A stretch of DNA of 52,384 bases from Sulfuricella sp. (GTDB taxonomy: Bacteria; Pseudomonadota; Gammaproteobacteria; Burkholderiales; Sulfuricellaceae): positions 1 to 52,384 of the forward strand of contig JAGXQV010000192.1 in NCBI GenBank assembly GCA_018336195.1, written 5' to 3'. Shown here piece after piece: positions 9,036 to 16,962 of this stretch (position 1 is its first letter; the number at the start of each line of letters is the position of its first letter). The notes under the pieces were generated by a model, which saw only the letters and a program-made list of their open reading frames with translations, was not told the DNA's origin and searched no databases. The position numbers and the translations under genes were made by a program.

Positions 9036-9653
9036 CTACTCCGCCCCCTGGGTTTCCTCGCCGCCGCCCAGCAGTCTGGTTAGCGCAACCTCGGCTTCTT
9101 CCAGCCCCAGCCTTTTCAGACTGGAGAAAAGCTGCACGGTACATTGGGGATATCCGTCGCGCAATTCAGCACGCACTTTGCGCAAAGTGTCGGTCGCTTG
9201 CTGGCGACTCAACTTGTCGGACTTGGTAAGGAGGATATGAACCGGCTTGCCGGTGGTGCCGAACCATTCCAGCATCTGCCAATCCAATTTGGTCAAGGGA
9301 TGGCGCGCATCCATGATCAGCACCAGGCCATTCAAGGCGGCGCGCGACATCAGGTAGGTACTCAGAATATGCTGCCAGTGGAGGCGGATTTTATCCGGCA
9401 CGTCGGCGTAGCCATAGCCAGGCAAATCGACCAGGTAACGATCCGCGCCGAGTTCGAAGAAATTGATGAGTTGGGTACGGCCCGGCGTTTTGCTCACATA
9501 GGCAAGCCGGTTGCGGTTCGCCAGGGTATTGATGGCGCTCGATTTACCGGCGTTGGAACGTCCCGCAAAGGCGATTTCGATGCCGCCATGCGCGGGCAAA
9601 TCGGACATGGCATTGGCGGAAGTAAGGAACGTAGCGTGCTGAAACAAAGACAT
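9036..9653 (-). CDS. engB: Ribosome-biogenesis GTPase EngB/YihA
   Basis: A 205-residue TRAFAC-class GTPase needed for 50S subunit assembly. G1 is GRSNAGKS (31-38), G3 is DLPG (76-79, in [11 protein letters not shown]), and G4 is TKSD (about 143-146). Length is normal for the family. It is a single gene on the minus strand; the cytochrome c genes that often adjoin engB in betaproteobacteria are absent here. Confidence 0.96.
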   Translation of the reverse strand: MSLFQHATFLTSANAMSDLPAHGGIEIAFAGRSNAGKSSAINTLANRNRLAYVSKTPGRTQLINFFELGADRYLVDLPGYGYADVPDKIRLHWQHILSTYLMSRAALNGLVLIMDARHPLTKLDWQMLEWFGTTGKPVHILLTKSDKLSRQQATDTLRKVRAELRDGYPQCTVQLFSSLKRLGLEEAEVALTRLLGGGEETQGAE

Positions 9654-9779
9654 AATGATTGAGGGTATCCCGAATCCAGTAAAAAAACGTGTTGGTTAAC
9701 GGTTGCTCGTCCGCCCCACCGGCGCGATGGTAAACCGGTTCCGCTCCGCTTGCCAGTGTTAGTCCTTCCCCCCCCGCCC

Positions 9780-11435
9780 TCAAACCTTGAAGCGCTGAAT
9801 CTGGTCGCGCAGAGCTTCCGCCGTGTGGTTGAGTTCTTCGGTGGCTTTCCAGGCCTGTTGCGCGGAACGGGTGTTTCCCTCAATCAGGGCGGAGATTTGT
9901 TCCATGTTCTTGGCCACATCCTCGGTGGCTACCGATTGCTGCATGGCGGCCGAGGCGATGTGTTGCGCCATGCCGGAAACCTCGGTGCTGGTGGCGGTGA
10001 TTTGGTCGAGGCTCTTGCCGCTGGCATTCATCAAGGCAATGCCTTCCTCGACTTCCTTGACCGCCAGGTTCATCGAGGTGACCGCGGATTCGGCGGTGGA
10101 CTGGATTTCGCTGACGGTGCGGGTAATGTCGGTGGTGCTGGTGGCGGTGCGCTCGGCGAGCTTGCGCACTTCGTCGGCCACCACCGCGAAGCCGCGTCCC
10201 TGCTCCCCGGCACGGGCGGCTTCGATGGCCGCGTTGAGCGCCAGCAGGTTGGTCTGATCGGCGATTTCCTTGATGGTGTTGGTAATCTCGCCGATGCGCT
10301 GAATCGCGTTGCTGAGTTCGGTAATGGTGCCGCTCGACGATTGGACGGCATCCACGACCCGCGAGGTGGCGGTAATGCTTTTCGACATCTGGGTGATGCT
10401 GCCGGCCACGATGGCTTGCGAATTGGCCGCCGCCTGGGCGGTGCCTTCGGCGCTGGAGGCCACTTCGGTGACGGACTGGCTGACTTCCTCCATGGCCGCC
10501 GCGACCGACTGCACTCGGTCGTGCTGGTTTTCCGAATGTTCCACTACCTGGAACATCTCCGCATTGAGCCGGGTGGATTGCGCGTCGATCTCGCTCGACG
10601 CGCGCACCACGTTGCCGATGATGTTCTTGAGTTGGTCCTGCATGGATGCCAGGGCGATCATCACTTGGCCTACTTCGTCGCGGCTGGTCAAGTGGATGGT
10701 TTCGGTCAGGTTACCCAGGGATATCTCCTGGAAATGCCCGATTGCCAGGCTCAACGGATGGACGATGGAACGGATCAACAGCACCGCCGAAATTATTGCC
10801 AGCAGGATGCCGATAATCGTGCCGCCGATGGCGATATTGCGGATCAGCACGTAGCGCTCGAGCGCATGATTGTATTCGGCCTTGGCGGTATCCAGGGTTT
10901 TTTGCAGGAGGGTGTCGGCATCGCCCACCGCGACCTTATACAACGGGTTGATCTTTTTCAGGAGAATCTCGTTGGTGTGGTCAAAGTCGCCTGCTAGCAG
11001 GGCTTCGTGCGCCGCCGCCAATCCCTCGCTAACGAACTGTCCGCGCGATGCAGCATATTTGTCAGCCAGCGTCTGCTCTTCGTCAGTGAGATGGCGTGTC
11101 TTGTATTCCGCGACGATGGCGGTGATTTCGTCGCGGTTCTTGACGATGACGTCGGCATGCTGCGTTACCGGGTGGTCGTGCATTTTCACGAACGGGCTAT
11201 CCGGCTTGTGCTGCAAGGCTAGCATGATCTGCGCGCGGTTTTCGTTCATCAGCAGCATGATGCGCCCGATCATCTTGGTGGGTTCCAGGCGATTGGTGTA
11301 GGTTTCCTCCAGCGACTTGTTGGCCATCACGATCCCGCCCAGCCCGATTGCGCCGCCGGCAAGCATCATGACCGCCATGAATGCCATGATCATGGCGAGA
11401 CGGGATTTAACGCTGATGTTACTCAAAAAGCCCAT
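9780..11435 (-). CDS. Methyl-accepting chemotaxis protein with four-helix-bundle sensor
   Basis: A 551-residue transmembrane chemoreceptor. Membrane segment 1 is at about 12-34, a periplasmic four-helix-bundle ligand domain at about 40-185, membrane segment 2 at about 190-212, HAMP at about 213-265, then the long coiled-coil signalling domain with the hairpin tip [20 protein letters not shown] that docks CheA/CheW. No C-terminal CheR-binding pentapeptide is seen. The ATG has an excellent ribosome-binding site, AAGGAG, six bases upstream. The mRNA leader of more than 300 bases contains a c-di-GMP-I riboswitch, so its expression is expected to follow c-di-GMP. No che genes are nearby, so its signalling partner (pilus Chp or flagellar Che) is unknown. 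Confidence 0.93.
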   Translation of the reverse strand: MGFLSNISVKSRLAMIMAFMAVMMLAGGAIGLGGIVMANKSLEETYTNRLEPTKMIGRIMLLMNENRAQIMLALQHKPDSPFVKMHDHPVTQHADVIVKNRDEITAIVAEYKTRHLTDEEQTLADKYAASRGQFVSEGLAAAHEALLAGDFDHTNEILLKKINPLYKVAVGDADTLLQKTLDTAKAEYNHALERYVLIRNIAIGGTIIGILLAIISAVLLIRSIVHPLSLAIGHFQEISLGNLTETIHLTSRDEVGQVMIALASMQDQLKNIIGNVVRASSEIDAQSTRLNAEMFQVVEHSENQHDRVQSVAAAMEEVSQSVTEVASSAEGTAQAAANSQAIVAGSITQMSKSITATSRVVDAVQSSSGTITELSNAIQRIGEITNTIKEIADQTNLLALNAAIEAARAGEQGRGFAVVADEVRKLAERTATSTTDITRTVSEIQSTAESAVTSMNLAVKEVEEGIALMNASGKSLDQITATSTEVSGMAQHIASAAMQQSVATEDVAKNMEQISALIEGNTRSAQQAWKATEELNHTAEALRDQIQRFKV

Positions 11436-11629
11436 TTTTTTCTCCTTGGTACGGACCTGATTTTTCGAAAGGATCGGGAAATGCCGGACGCCGTCGTTGA
11501 ATCACGGCAGGTGAGCGGGTTTGAGCAGGAGGCGGAGCGACGCGAGGAAACAGACTAATTCCGCGCCCAATTGGGTACGGATGGAAAACGCGACAAGCAT
11601 AATTTCGGGAAACCCTGGATTTCGTTATC

Positions 11630-11647
11630 CGCACCGCGGGCGGTGCG
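11630..11647 (-). other. Strong hairpin just 3' of the riboswitch aptamer
   Basis: A perfect 7-base stem CGCACCG/CGGTGCG with a 4-base loop, 7 bases past the aptamer on the minus strand. It has no T-tract on either side, so it is not a classical terminator; it may be part of the expression platform. From here to the chemoreceptor start (11436-11629) no gene was found, only the ribosome-binding site at its end. Confidence 0.4.
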
Positions 11648-11654
11648 ATTGTTG

Positions 11655-11740
11655 ATCCGGCAATCCCTCGATCATGAAGCGGCACTTTTTAGATCGGGAC
11701 TTTGCGACCCAGCCTTTCGGTCAGGATGGCCCTTTACAGA
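11655..11740 (-). promoter_or_regulatory. c-di-GMP-I (GEMM-I) riboswitch aptamer in the MCP leader
   Basis: On the minus strand the segment shows the GEMM-I landmarks in order: AGGGC (equivalent of A17-C21 of the Vibrio Vc2 aptamer, including ligand-binding G20); a GAAA-tetraloop hairpin (ACCGAAAGGCT, 11721-11711); the core TCGCAAAG (11707-11700, with the intercalating A47); the tetraloop receptor TCTAAA (11692-11687); helix CGATC/GATCG with CCC/GGG (11698-11692, 11674-11665); and the closing GGGATTGCC (11667-11659), corresponding to GGGGUUACC. The downstream gene is a chemoreceptor, one of the known target classes. The assignment is by motif comparison from memory; no covariance search was run. 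Confidence 0.78.
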
Positions 11741-11750
11741 AGTAAGAGGC

Positions 11751-11779
11751 ATTCTTCATGAATTTTATCGAACAGTCAA
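11751..11779 (-). promoter_or_regulatory. Candidate promoter for the riboswitch-MCP transcript
   Basis: On the minus strand TTGACT (11779-11774), a 17-base spacer and AAGAAT (11756-11751) match 5/6 and 4/6 of the sigma-70 boxes. Transcription would begin a few bases before the aptamer, as expected for a riboswitch leader. Confidence 0.5.
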
Positions 11780-11797
11780 ATAATTCACGCCGAGGTC

Positions 11798-11812
11798 ACT
11801 CACGCTGTGAGT
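11798..11812. promoter_or_regulatory. Palindrome between the divergent MCP and gshA promoters
   Basis: ACTCAC-GCT-GTGAGT has perfect 6-base arms. It lies between the two candidate promoters, upstream of both -35 boxes, a position suited to an activator or a shared repressor. The binding protein is unknown. Confidence 0.35.
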
Positions 11813-11838
11813 TTTCGAAAAAAGCGGCGCACGCAAAA

Positions 11839-11867
11839 CTGACTATCGGAAAAGCATCGGCTACAAT
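11839..11867 (+). promoter_or_regulatory. Candidate promoter of gshA
   Basis: CTGACT, a 17-base spacer and TACAAT (11862-11867) match 4/6 and 5/6 of the sigma-70 boxes and predict a start near 11874, 25 bases before the ATG at 11899. The in-frame start codon at 11758 lies upstream of this promoter and is therefore unlikely to be used. Confidence 0.5.
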
Positions 11868-11898
11868 TCAACCACCGCAACCGAAGACCCCCGACCGC

Positions 11899-13176
11899 AT
11901 GGTTCCCCACCTTACTACCGCCCTGACCGGGCCGCTGCTTTATCTGGAACAGCATATCCTCGACAACCAGGCCGCCATCGAACACTGGTTCCGGGGGCGC
12001 TGGCTGCGCCACAACGCGCCGTTTTACGCCTCCGTCGACTTGCGCAACGCCGGCTTCAAACTGGCGCCGGTGGATACCAACCTGTTTCCCGGCGGTTTCA
12101 ACAATCTCAACCCGGATTTCCTGCCGCTGTGCGTGCAGGCGACCATGTCGGCGGTGGAGAAAATCTGCCCGGTTGCGCAGCGTTTCCTGCTGATTCCCGA
12201 GAACCATACCCGCAACACCTTTTACCTCTCCAACGTCGCCGCGCTCAGCGCCATACTGCGCCAGGCCGGCATGAACGTGCGGATCGGATCGCTGTTGCCG
12301 GAAATCACCGCGGCCACCCGTCTCGACCTGCCCAACGGCGCGACGCTGACCCTGGAGCCGGTCAAACGGGTTGATGACCGGCTGGTGCTGGACGATTTCG
12401 AACCCTGCGCGATCCTCCTCAACAACGATCTCTCCGCAGGGATTCCAGAGATCCTCAAGAATCTCGAACAGTTCGTCATTCCCCCGCTCCACGCCGGTTG
12501 GGCGACGCGCCGCAAGAGCAACCACTTCGCCGCCTACAACCGGGTTGCCGAGGATTTCGCCAAGCTGCTGCACATCGATCCGTGGCTCATCAACCCGTTT
12601 TTCGCCCAATGCGGCCACATCGATTTCCAGGAGCGCCAGGGCGAGGAATGCGTGGCTGCGCACGTCGACGACATGCTCCAGGACATCGCCGAGAAATACC
12701 GCGAATACGGGGTCGAGCAGGATCCCTTCGTGATCGTCAAGGCCGACGCCGGCACCTACGGCATGGGGATCATGACGGTCAAGGACGCCAGCGAAGTGAA
12801 AGGCCTCAACCGCAAGCAGCGCAACAAGATGGCGGTCATCAAGGAAGGCCAGCCGGTCAGCGAGGTGATCGTCCAGGAAGGCGTATATACCTTCGAGAAT
12901 CTCAACGGCGCGGTCGCCGAACCGGTGGTGTACATGATCGACCACTTCGTCGTCGGCGGCTTCTACCGGGTTCACACCGGACGCGGCCAGGACGAGAACC
13001 TCAACGCGCCGGGCATGCGTTTCGAACCGCTGGCTTTCCAGACCGCCTGCACCCTGCCCGATTGCAGCGCCGCCCCCGACACCGCGCCCAACCGTTTCTA
13101 CGCCTATGGCGTGGTGGCCCGCCTCGCCTTGCTGGCGGCGGCGCTGGAACTGGAAGACACCGAAGCGGCGGATTAA
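11899..13176 (+). CDS. gshA: Glutamate-cysteine ligase, Acidithiobacillus ferrooxidans type
   Basis: A 425-residue enzyme of the first step of glutathione synthesis, joining glutamate and cysteine with ATP. It belongs to the ATP-grasp-like family typified by A. ferrooxidans, not the E. coli GshA family; recognisable stretches are DTNLFPGGFNNLNPDF, IPENHTRNTFYLSNV, FVIVKADAGTYGMGIMTV and VIVQEGVYTFE. The start at 11899 is preferred because the protein then begins MVPHLTTALTGPLL as in homologues and fits the promoter at 11839-11867. gshB, the usual neighbour, is not here; the next gene is convergent and overlaps the stop by 4 bases. Transcription is divergent from the chemoreceptor. Confidence 0.9.
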   Translation: MVPHLTTALTGPLLYLEQHILDNQAAIEHWFRGRWLRHNAPFYASVDLRNAGFKLAPVDTNLFPGGFNNLNPDFLPLCVQATMSAVEKICPVAQRFLLIPENHTRNTFYLSNVAALSAILRQAGMNVRIGSLLPEITAATRLDLPNGATLTLEPVKRVDDRLVLDDFEPCAILLNNDLSAGIPEILKNLEQFVIPPLHAGWATRRKSNHFAAYNRVAEDFAKLLHIDPWLINPFFAQCGHIDFQERQGEECVAAHVDDMLQDIAEKYREYGVEQDPFVIVKADAGTYGMGIMTVKDASEVKGLNRKQRNKMAVIKEGQPVSEVIVQEGVYTFENLNGAVAEPVVYMIDHFVVGGFYRVHTGRGQDENLNAPGMRFEPLAFQTACTLPDCSAAPDTAPNRFYAYGVVARLALLAAALELEDTEAAD

Positions 13177-15671
13177 CTCCCGCGTCCCAAAAACGTCGCC
13201 ACCTGCCTTTCGAAGCGCTGTTGTGCCTCGGCGACGCGCCGTCGTTCCTTCCCCACGATGCGCAGGCGCCAGCCCAGAAACCCCGCCACTCCCGCCCCTA
13301 GCAGCCATACCGGCCAAGCGCTGGGAAGGGCCGAATACACCGACGCCAGGATGGCAACGGCCAAGCCCAAGCGGTACGGCTGGAAGAAAATGGCGTTGAT
13401 CCGCTCGGCGTGTTCCAGGCGGTTGAGCATTTGCTCCAGTTGCAGGGCGAAGCGCAGCAAGCGTTCGATGACCTCGCGTAGCGCTTGGTAATCCGCCCCG
13501 CTGTAGCCGAACCCCAGCGCCCACGAGGCGATTTCGCCGAAGCGGTCGAGCGCTTGGCGCAAATCGCCCAGGTTGTCGGGGCGCAGGCCGTGGTTGGCGA
13601 GGTTGTCGGCAATTTCATTGAGGCTGCTTTCCAGGCGGGTGCGGATCAGGCGCAGATTCATCTCGCGGCTGCGCTCGGATTCGCCGCGCCGGTCCTTTTC
13701 CGCCGCCGCGTCTTCCACGGCGAAAGGCAACAGCGTCTCGGCGGCCAGCAGCGCGCCGGGATCGAGGCGCGCCGTGTCGCCCAGCGCTTCGAACCACTCG
13801 CAGTAGCCGGCGATCTCTCCCGTCGCCGCAATGATCCGGCTGCGCTGGTTTTCCACGAACGCCGGATCGAACAGCGCCAGCAACAGCCGGGCGTTCTGGC
13901 CGCGCCGCGCCGGCAGGGCGATGCGCAGGGGGCGTGAATACACGGCGTCGTCGAAATTCAGGTAGGCGCCGGCCGCCTCGTTGTTCAGCGATTTAGGGGT
14001 GGTGCGCCAAGTTTCCTCGGCATGGTGGGCGGTTTCCCAGAATTCGCAGTAGCGCTGCCAATAGCCGCGCCAGCCGGCATCGACCGCCTGCAGGTCGGCT
14101 TTCCCGGCGGCGCCGCAGGCCGCCAGCACCGGCTCGGCTATCAGGCTTTCCAGCCAGTCCAGCGCCGCCTCGTTCTTTTCCAGGGAGAGCCGCGCCGCCG
14201 CCAGCAGGGTGGCGCGGCTGAGCGGCTGACGCCGCCACACGGCGGGCATGTCCGGCGCCGCGGCGAGGAGAAAACGCAGCAGGCGCAAATCGTCGCTCAC
14301 CCCGCGTTCTTCCATGATGTCGGCGAGGCGCCGCAGCAGGTTGTGATCGTGGAGTTGCTTGTCGATCCACGCGGCAATCGCGCCGCGCCGCAAATCCTTG
14401 AGCGCGTCGTCCCAGTTCTTCGCCAATGCCAGCGCCAGTTCTCCGGCAGTGGCGCATTGCGCCGCGCCGATGCGGTATGGCGTCACCGTTCCGGCGGGGC
14501 GGATGTCGTCGCCGGGATCGGGGAGCGTCGCATCGTTGTTCAGCCAGCGCGCCACCTCGTTGCGCCCCCAGCGCCGTTGCGGGTCGCGCAGCAACAGGCC
14601 GCGGCACAGCTTGCGCAGATCGTCGTCGAAAACGCTACGCACATCCACCGACGCGGTAGCGAGGCGATGATTGATCACCTGTTCCGACAGCCCGGCGAAA
14701 GGATGGCGTCCGGCGGCGGCTTCCAGCGTCATCATGCCCAGCGCCCACCAGTCGGATTTCTCATCGAGCACCCCGGACAACGCCTCGGGCGCGGCATATT
14801 TGGCGGTATGCACCGCCCCGGTGAACAACAGCGTGGCGTCGCGCAACGAAGCGGTGCCGAAATCGGAAAGCACCAGATCGAGCGGTTCCAGCGTGCGCAA
14901 CAGAATGTTCTCGGGTTTCAGGTCGCGGTGCAGGATGCGCCGCGCATGGATTTCCGCAATCGCCGCGCCGATTTCCCGGACGATCCAGCGGATCCGCTCG
15001 CGGCTTAACAGCCCCGCCTCCAGCAGGCCGCGCAAGCTGCCGTGAGCGCAGTACTCCATCAACTCATAAGCGTAGCCGTCCGATTCACCGAACTCATAGA
15101 GCCGCACCACATGCGGCTGCGCCGCCCCGGCGACGCGTTGCAACAACTCCGCATCGGGGCGGATACCCTTGCGGTACAGTTTGACGATGCGTTTTTCGCG
15201 ACTCTCCAGGCTTTCCACCAGCAGCACATCGGCCTCGCTGCCCTGCGCCGGCAAAGCCTCGACCAGACGGTAGGCAGCGCGCAGAGCGCTCGGCAAAGGA
15301 TAGCGCCAACTCTCGCCGGAAGGCGCACCAATAGGCGATGTAGCCAACAACGGTCGATTGCAATAAAGGCACCGGGTTTCCCCCGGCGGGTTGGGCTGCG
15401 CACAATCGGGGAAAGGACAAACGTTCGGTTCGGCACGCGCCATCCCCTCCTTCACCAAAGGGGGGCTAGGGGGGATTTCAACAGGGGCGGACTCGTCGTC
15501 CGCGGCTGGCGCCGCCTTGAGCGAATAATCCACCGCGACCAGCGACGCCCCGCAAACGCATACCGAATTCGCGGCGGGATTTTCCGTTTCGCAGACCGGG
15601 CAGAGGCGGATGTATTCCTGAGGCATGTTCAATTCCGACAAGTCATAGCGCTGCTGTGAAAACGGCACCAT
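13173..15671 (-). CDS. Ser/Thr protein kinase with N-terminal zinc ribbons and C-terminal membrane segment
   Basis: An 832-residue Hanks-type kinase. Two zinc-ribbon-like elements come first: Cys24/27/38/40 and Cys85/90/101/104. The kinase domain spans about 125-400: nucleotide Lys about 164 (RIVKLYRKG), catalytic loop HRDLKPEN (248-255), DFG at 270-272, and APE in KYAAPEALSG. The glycine-rich loop is degenerate (AQGSEADVL), so ATP binding should be tested. A long helical region follows, with one or two membrane segments (about 783-820) near the C-terminus. The start at 15671 has a clear site AAGGAAG; the frame is open to 15767, but that would enter the previous gene. Residues 65-77 are encoded by a dispersed repeat. 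Substrate unknown; context suggests a module with the AAA+ and radical SAM genes upstream. Confidence 0.88.
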   Translation of the reverse strand: MVPFSQQRYDLSELNMPQEYIRLCPVCETENPAANSVCVCGASLVAVDYSLKAAPAADDESAPVEIPPSPPLVKEGMARAEPNVCPFPDCAQPNPPGETRCLYCNRPLLATSPIGAPSGESWRYPLPSALRAAYRLVEALPAQGSEADVLLVESLESREKRIVKLYRKGIRPDAELLQRVAGAAQPHVVRLYEFGESDGYAYELMEYCAHGSLRGLLEAGLLSRERIRWIVREIGAAIAEIHARRILHRDLKPENILLRTLEPLDLVLSDFGTASLRDATLLFTGAVHTAKYAAPEALSGVLDEKSDWWALGMMTLEAAAGRHPFAGLSEQVINHRLATASVDVRSVFDDDLRKLCRGLLLRDPQRRWGRNEVARWLNNDATLPDPGDDIRPAGTVTPYRIGAAQCATAGELALALAKNWDDALKDLRRGAIAAWIDKQLHDHNLLRRLADIMEERGVSDDLRLLRFLLAAAPDMPAVWRRQPLSRATLLAAARLSLEKNEAALDWLESLIAEPVLAACGAAGKADLQAVDAGWRGYWQRYCEFWETAHHAEETWRTTPKSLNNEAAGAYLNFDDAVYSRPLRIALPARRGQNARLLLALFDPAFVENQRSRIIAATGEIAGYCEWFEALGDTARLDPGALLAAETLLPFAVEDAAAEKDRRGESERSREMNLRLIRTRLESSLNEIADNLANHGLRPDNLGDLRQALDRFGEIASWALGFGYSGADYQALREVIERLLRFALQLEQMLNRLEHAERINAIFFQPYRLGLAVAILASVYSALPSAWPVWLLGAGVAGFLGWRLRIVGKERRRVAEAQQRFERQVATFLGRGS
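15443..15478. repeat. Dispersed C/G-rich repeat inserted in frame in the kinase gene
   Basis: On the minus strand the segment contains ATCCCCCCTAGCCCCCCTTT followed by GGTGAAGGAGGGG, a well-known interspersed repeat of many proteobacteria, normally intergenic. Here it is translated as IPPSPPLVKEG, exactly in the linker between the two zinc ribbons, and keeps the frame. Confidence 0.75.
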
Positions 15672-15703
15672 CCCAAAACTTCCTTCTATCCGGCCTTGCC
15701 GAA

Positions 15704-16540
15704 TTATAGGATTGGCCTGGTTAAGAGAAAGCTTTGGGTTTGTTGGGCTTCGTTCCTCCCCAACCACATGGCTGGGGCTGCGCTTGCTGAGTCTGCAGCC
15801 TCCTGCGACAACTTACTCAACCACGGAAAAAGTGTTTCCCGTGATTTCAACTCAAGCCTGTACGGGATGTGATCTTTTAGATGCCTATCCTCCAATAGGC
15901 GTGGCGCAAAAGTAGAAGTTGTGGTTATTACGCCTTTTGATACATTTGGGTCTAATGAGATTACACCAATCATTGCCCTCACTTCTTCTGCGGTAACAAC
16001 ATGGCCAGGTTTGTATGCCTTGACCTGATCTACAATACGAATGGAGCCAACTCCATATTTGCAAGCAATTACATCGCGTCCCTTATCGCCACTTCGCGGC
16101 GTCAACTCAACCTGATCAAATCCTGCACGAGACCAAGCACCCGCAATAATTTCTTCCCATTTACGCGGCCCAATTTGGTATGCGCCCTCTGGGTCTTTCA
16201 ACAAAATTCGCACAATTTCCAACCAAGCATCTGCAATGTAAGTAACAAGATCGCCTTCAGTTGTTTTTTCAATGGGTTCGAGAACAGATTTCAAGGTGAT
16301 TTCGGGTAATGCTTGCGCCTTATCTGAACTGAAATCCTTCGGATTTACGTTGGCGGCGATCGGCTTATTATTCGCTCCAACCTGAACATCAAAGCTGACT
16401 TCATTTCCTGGATGAAGGAGGTCAAACGTTTTCAGCCCACCGATGCATTTACTCCAGTGAAAGAAAATATCATCTGATAATTCCGGTGAATTAATAAATC
16501 CGAATCCTCTTGATTTCATTGTGGTAATTAAACCAAGCAC
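15704..16540 (-). CDS. Cold-shock domain fused to an Mrr-like restriction endonuclease domain
   Basis: A 278-residue protein. Residues 1-70 form a cold-shock domain with RNP1 (KSRGFGFI) and RNP2 (DIFFHWS), a single-stranded nucleic acid binder. Residues about 125-230 are an Mrr_cat domain of the PD-(D/E)xK class: KWEEIIAGAWSRAGF, catalytic SGDKGRDVIA and VDQVKAY (the QxK form), then KGVITTTSTF. The gene is visibly AT-richer than its neighbours and has different codon use, suggesting recent acquisition. No methylase is adjacent, as expected for Mrr-type, modification-dependent enzymes. It may be a defence nuclease directed by an RNA/ssDNA-binding head; this is inference. Confidence 0.85.
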   Translation of the reverse strand: MLGLITTMKSRGFGFINSPELSDDIFFHWSKCIGGLKTFDLLHPGNEVSFDVQVGANNKPIAANVNPKDFSSDKAQALPEITLKSVLEPIEKTTEGDLVTYIADAWLEIVRILLKDPEGAYQIGPRKWEEIIAGAWSRAGFDQVELTPRSGDKGRDVIACKYGVGSIRIVDQVKAYKPGHVVTAEEVRAMIGVISLDPNVSKGVITTTSTFAPRLLEDRHLKDHIPYRLELKSRETLFPWLSKLSQEAADSASAAPAMWLGRNEAQQTQSFLLTRPIL

Positions 16541-16650
16541 TTTCTATTCTCCGTCCCTAAACAAATATCAAGCGGGGATAATATTTATCGCAGCCTGGTA
16601 TGGGGGCACATTTTTTGCGTACCCTGGCAGGCTTGAATTTCTTGGCTGAA

Positions 16651-16884
16651 TTAGGCGTCATCCTCGTCGCGCAGGGTGCGCACGACTTCGGCGGCACTGG
16701 TTGCGGCGGGCGGCATCCCGGCGCGTAGGGCGCTACGGTCGGGAAATGGCGAAAAAGCCAGGGGCTGAACCAGCTTGGCGACCGGTTTGCCGTGACGGAA
16801 AATCATGACCTCCTCGCCATTGGCCACGGCATCCAGCAATTGGCTGATTTTCTCGCGAGCTTCGCGGACGTTGACGGTTTGCAT
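16651..16884 (-). CDS. Phd/YefM-family antitoxin, no toxin partner visible
   Basis: A 77-residue protein beginning MQTVNVREAREKISQLLDAV, the typical Phd/YefM DNA-binding N-terminus, followed by GEEVMIFRHGKPVAKLVQP. The C-terminal 30 residues (DRSALRAGMPP...TLRDEDDA) would be the toxin-neutralising tail. The 110 bases downstream contain no PIN or RelE/Doc toxin, and the gene upstream is the radical SAM protein. It appears to be an orphan antitoxin, left after loss of the toxin or acting as a simple repressor. Confidence 0.85.
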   Translation of the reverse strand: MQTVNVREAREKISQLLDAVANGEEVMIFRHGKPVAKLVQPLAFSPFPDRSALRAGMPPAATSAAEVVRTLRDEDDA

Positions 16885-16962
16885 GGTGTGTTCTCGCTTG
16901 CCGAATAGGTGTACACGGCGATTGTACGCTGGCCGCTGGTGGTCAACAACGATCCTACAACC

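Noticed and set aside
11800..13524. 574-codon open frame antisense to gshA
   Set aside because: Crosses both gshA and the kinase end, has no recognisable domain, and is explained as a shadow.
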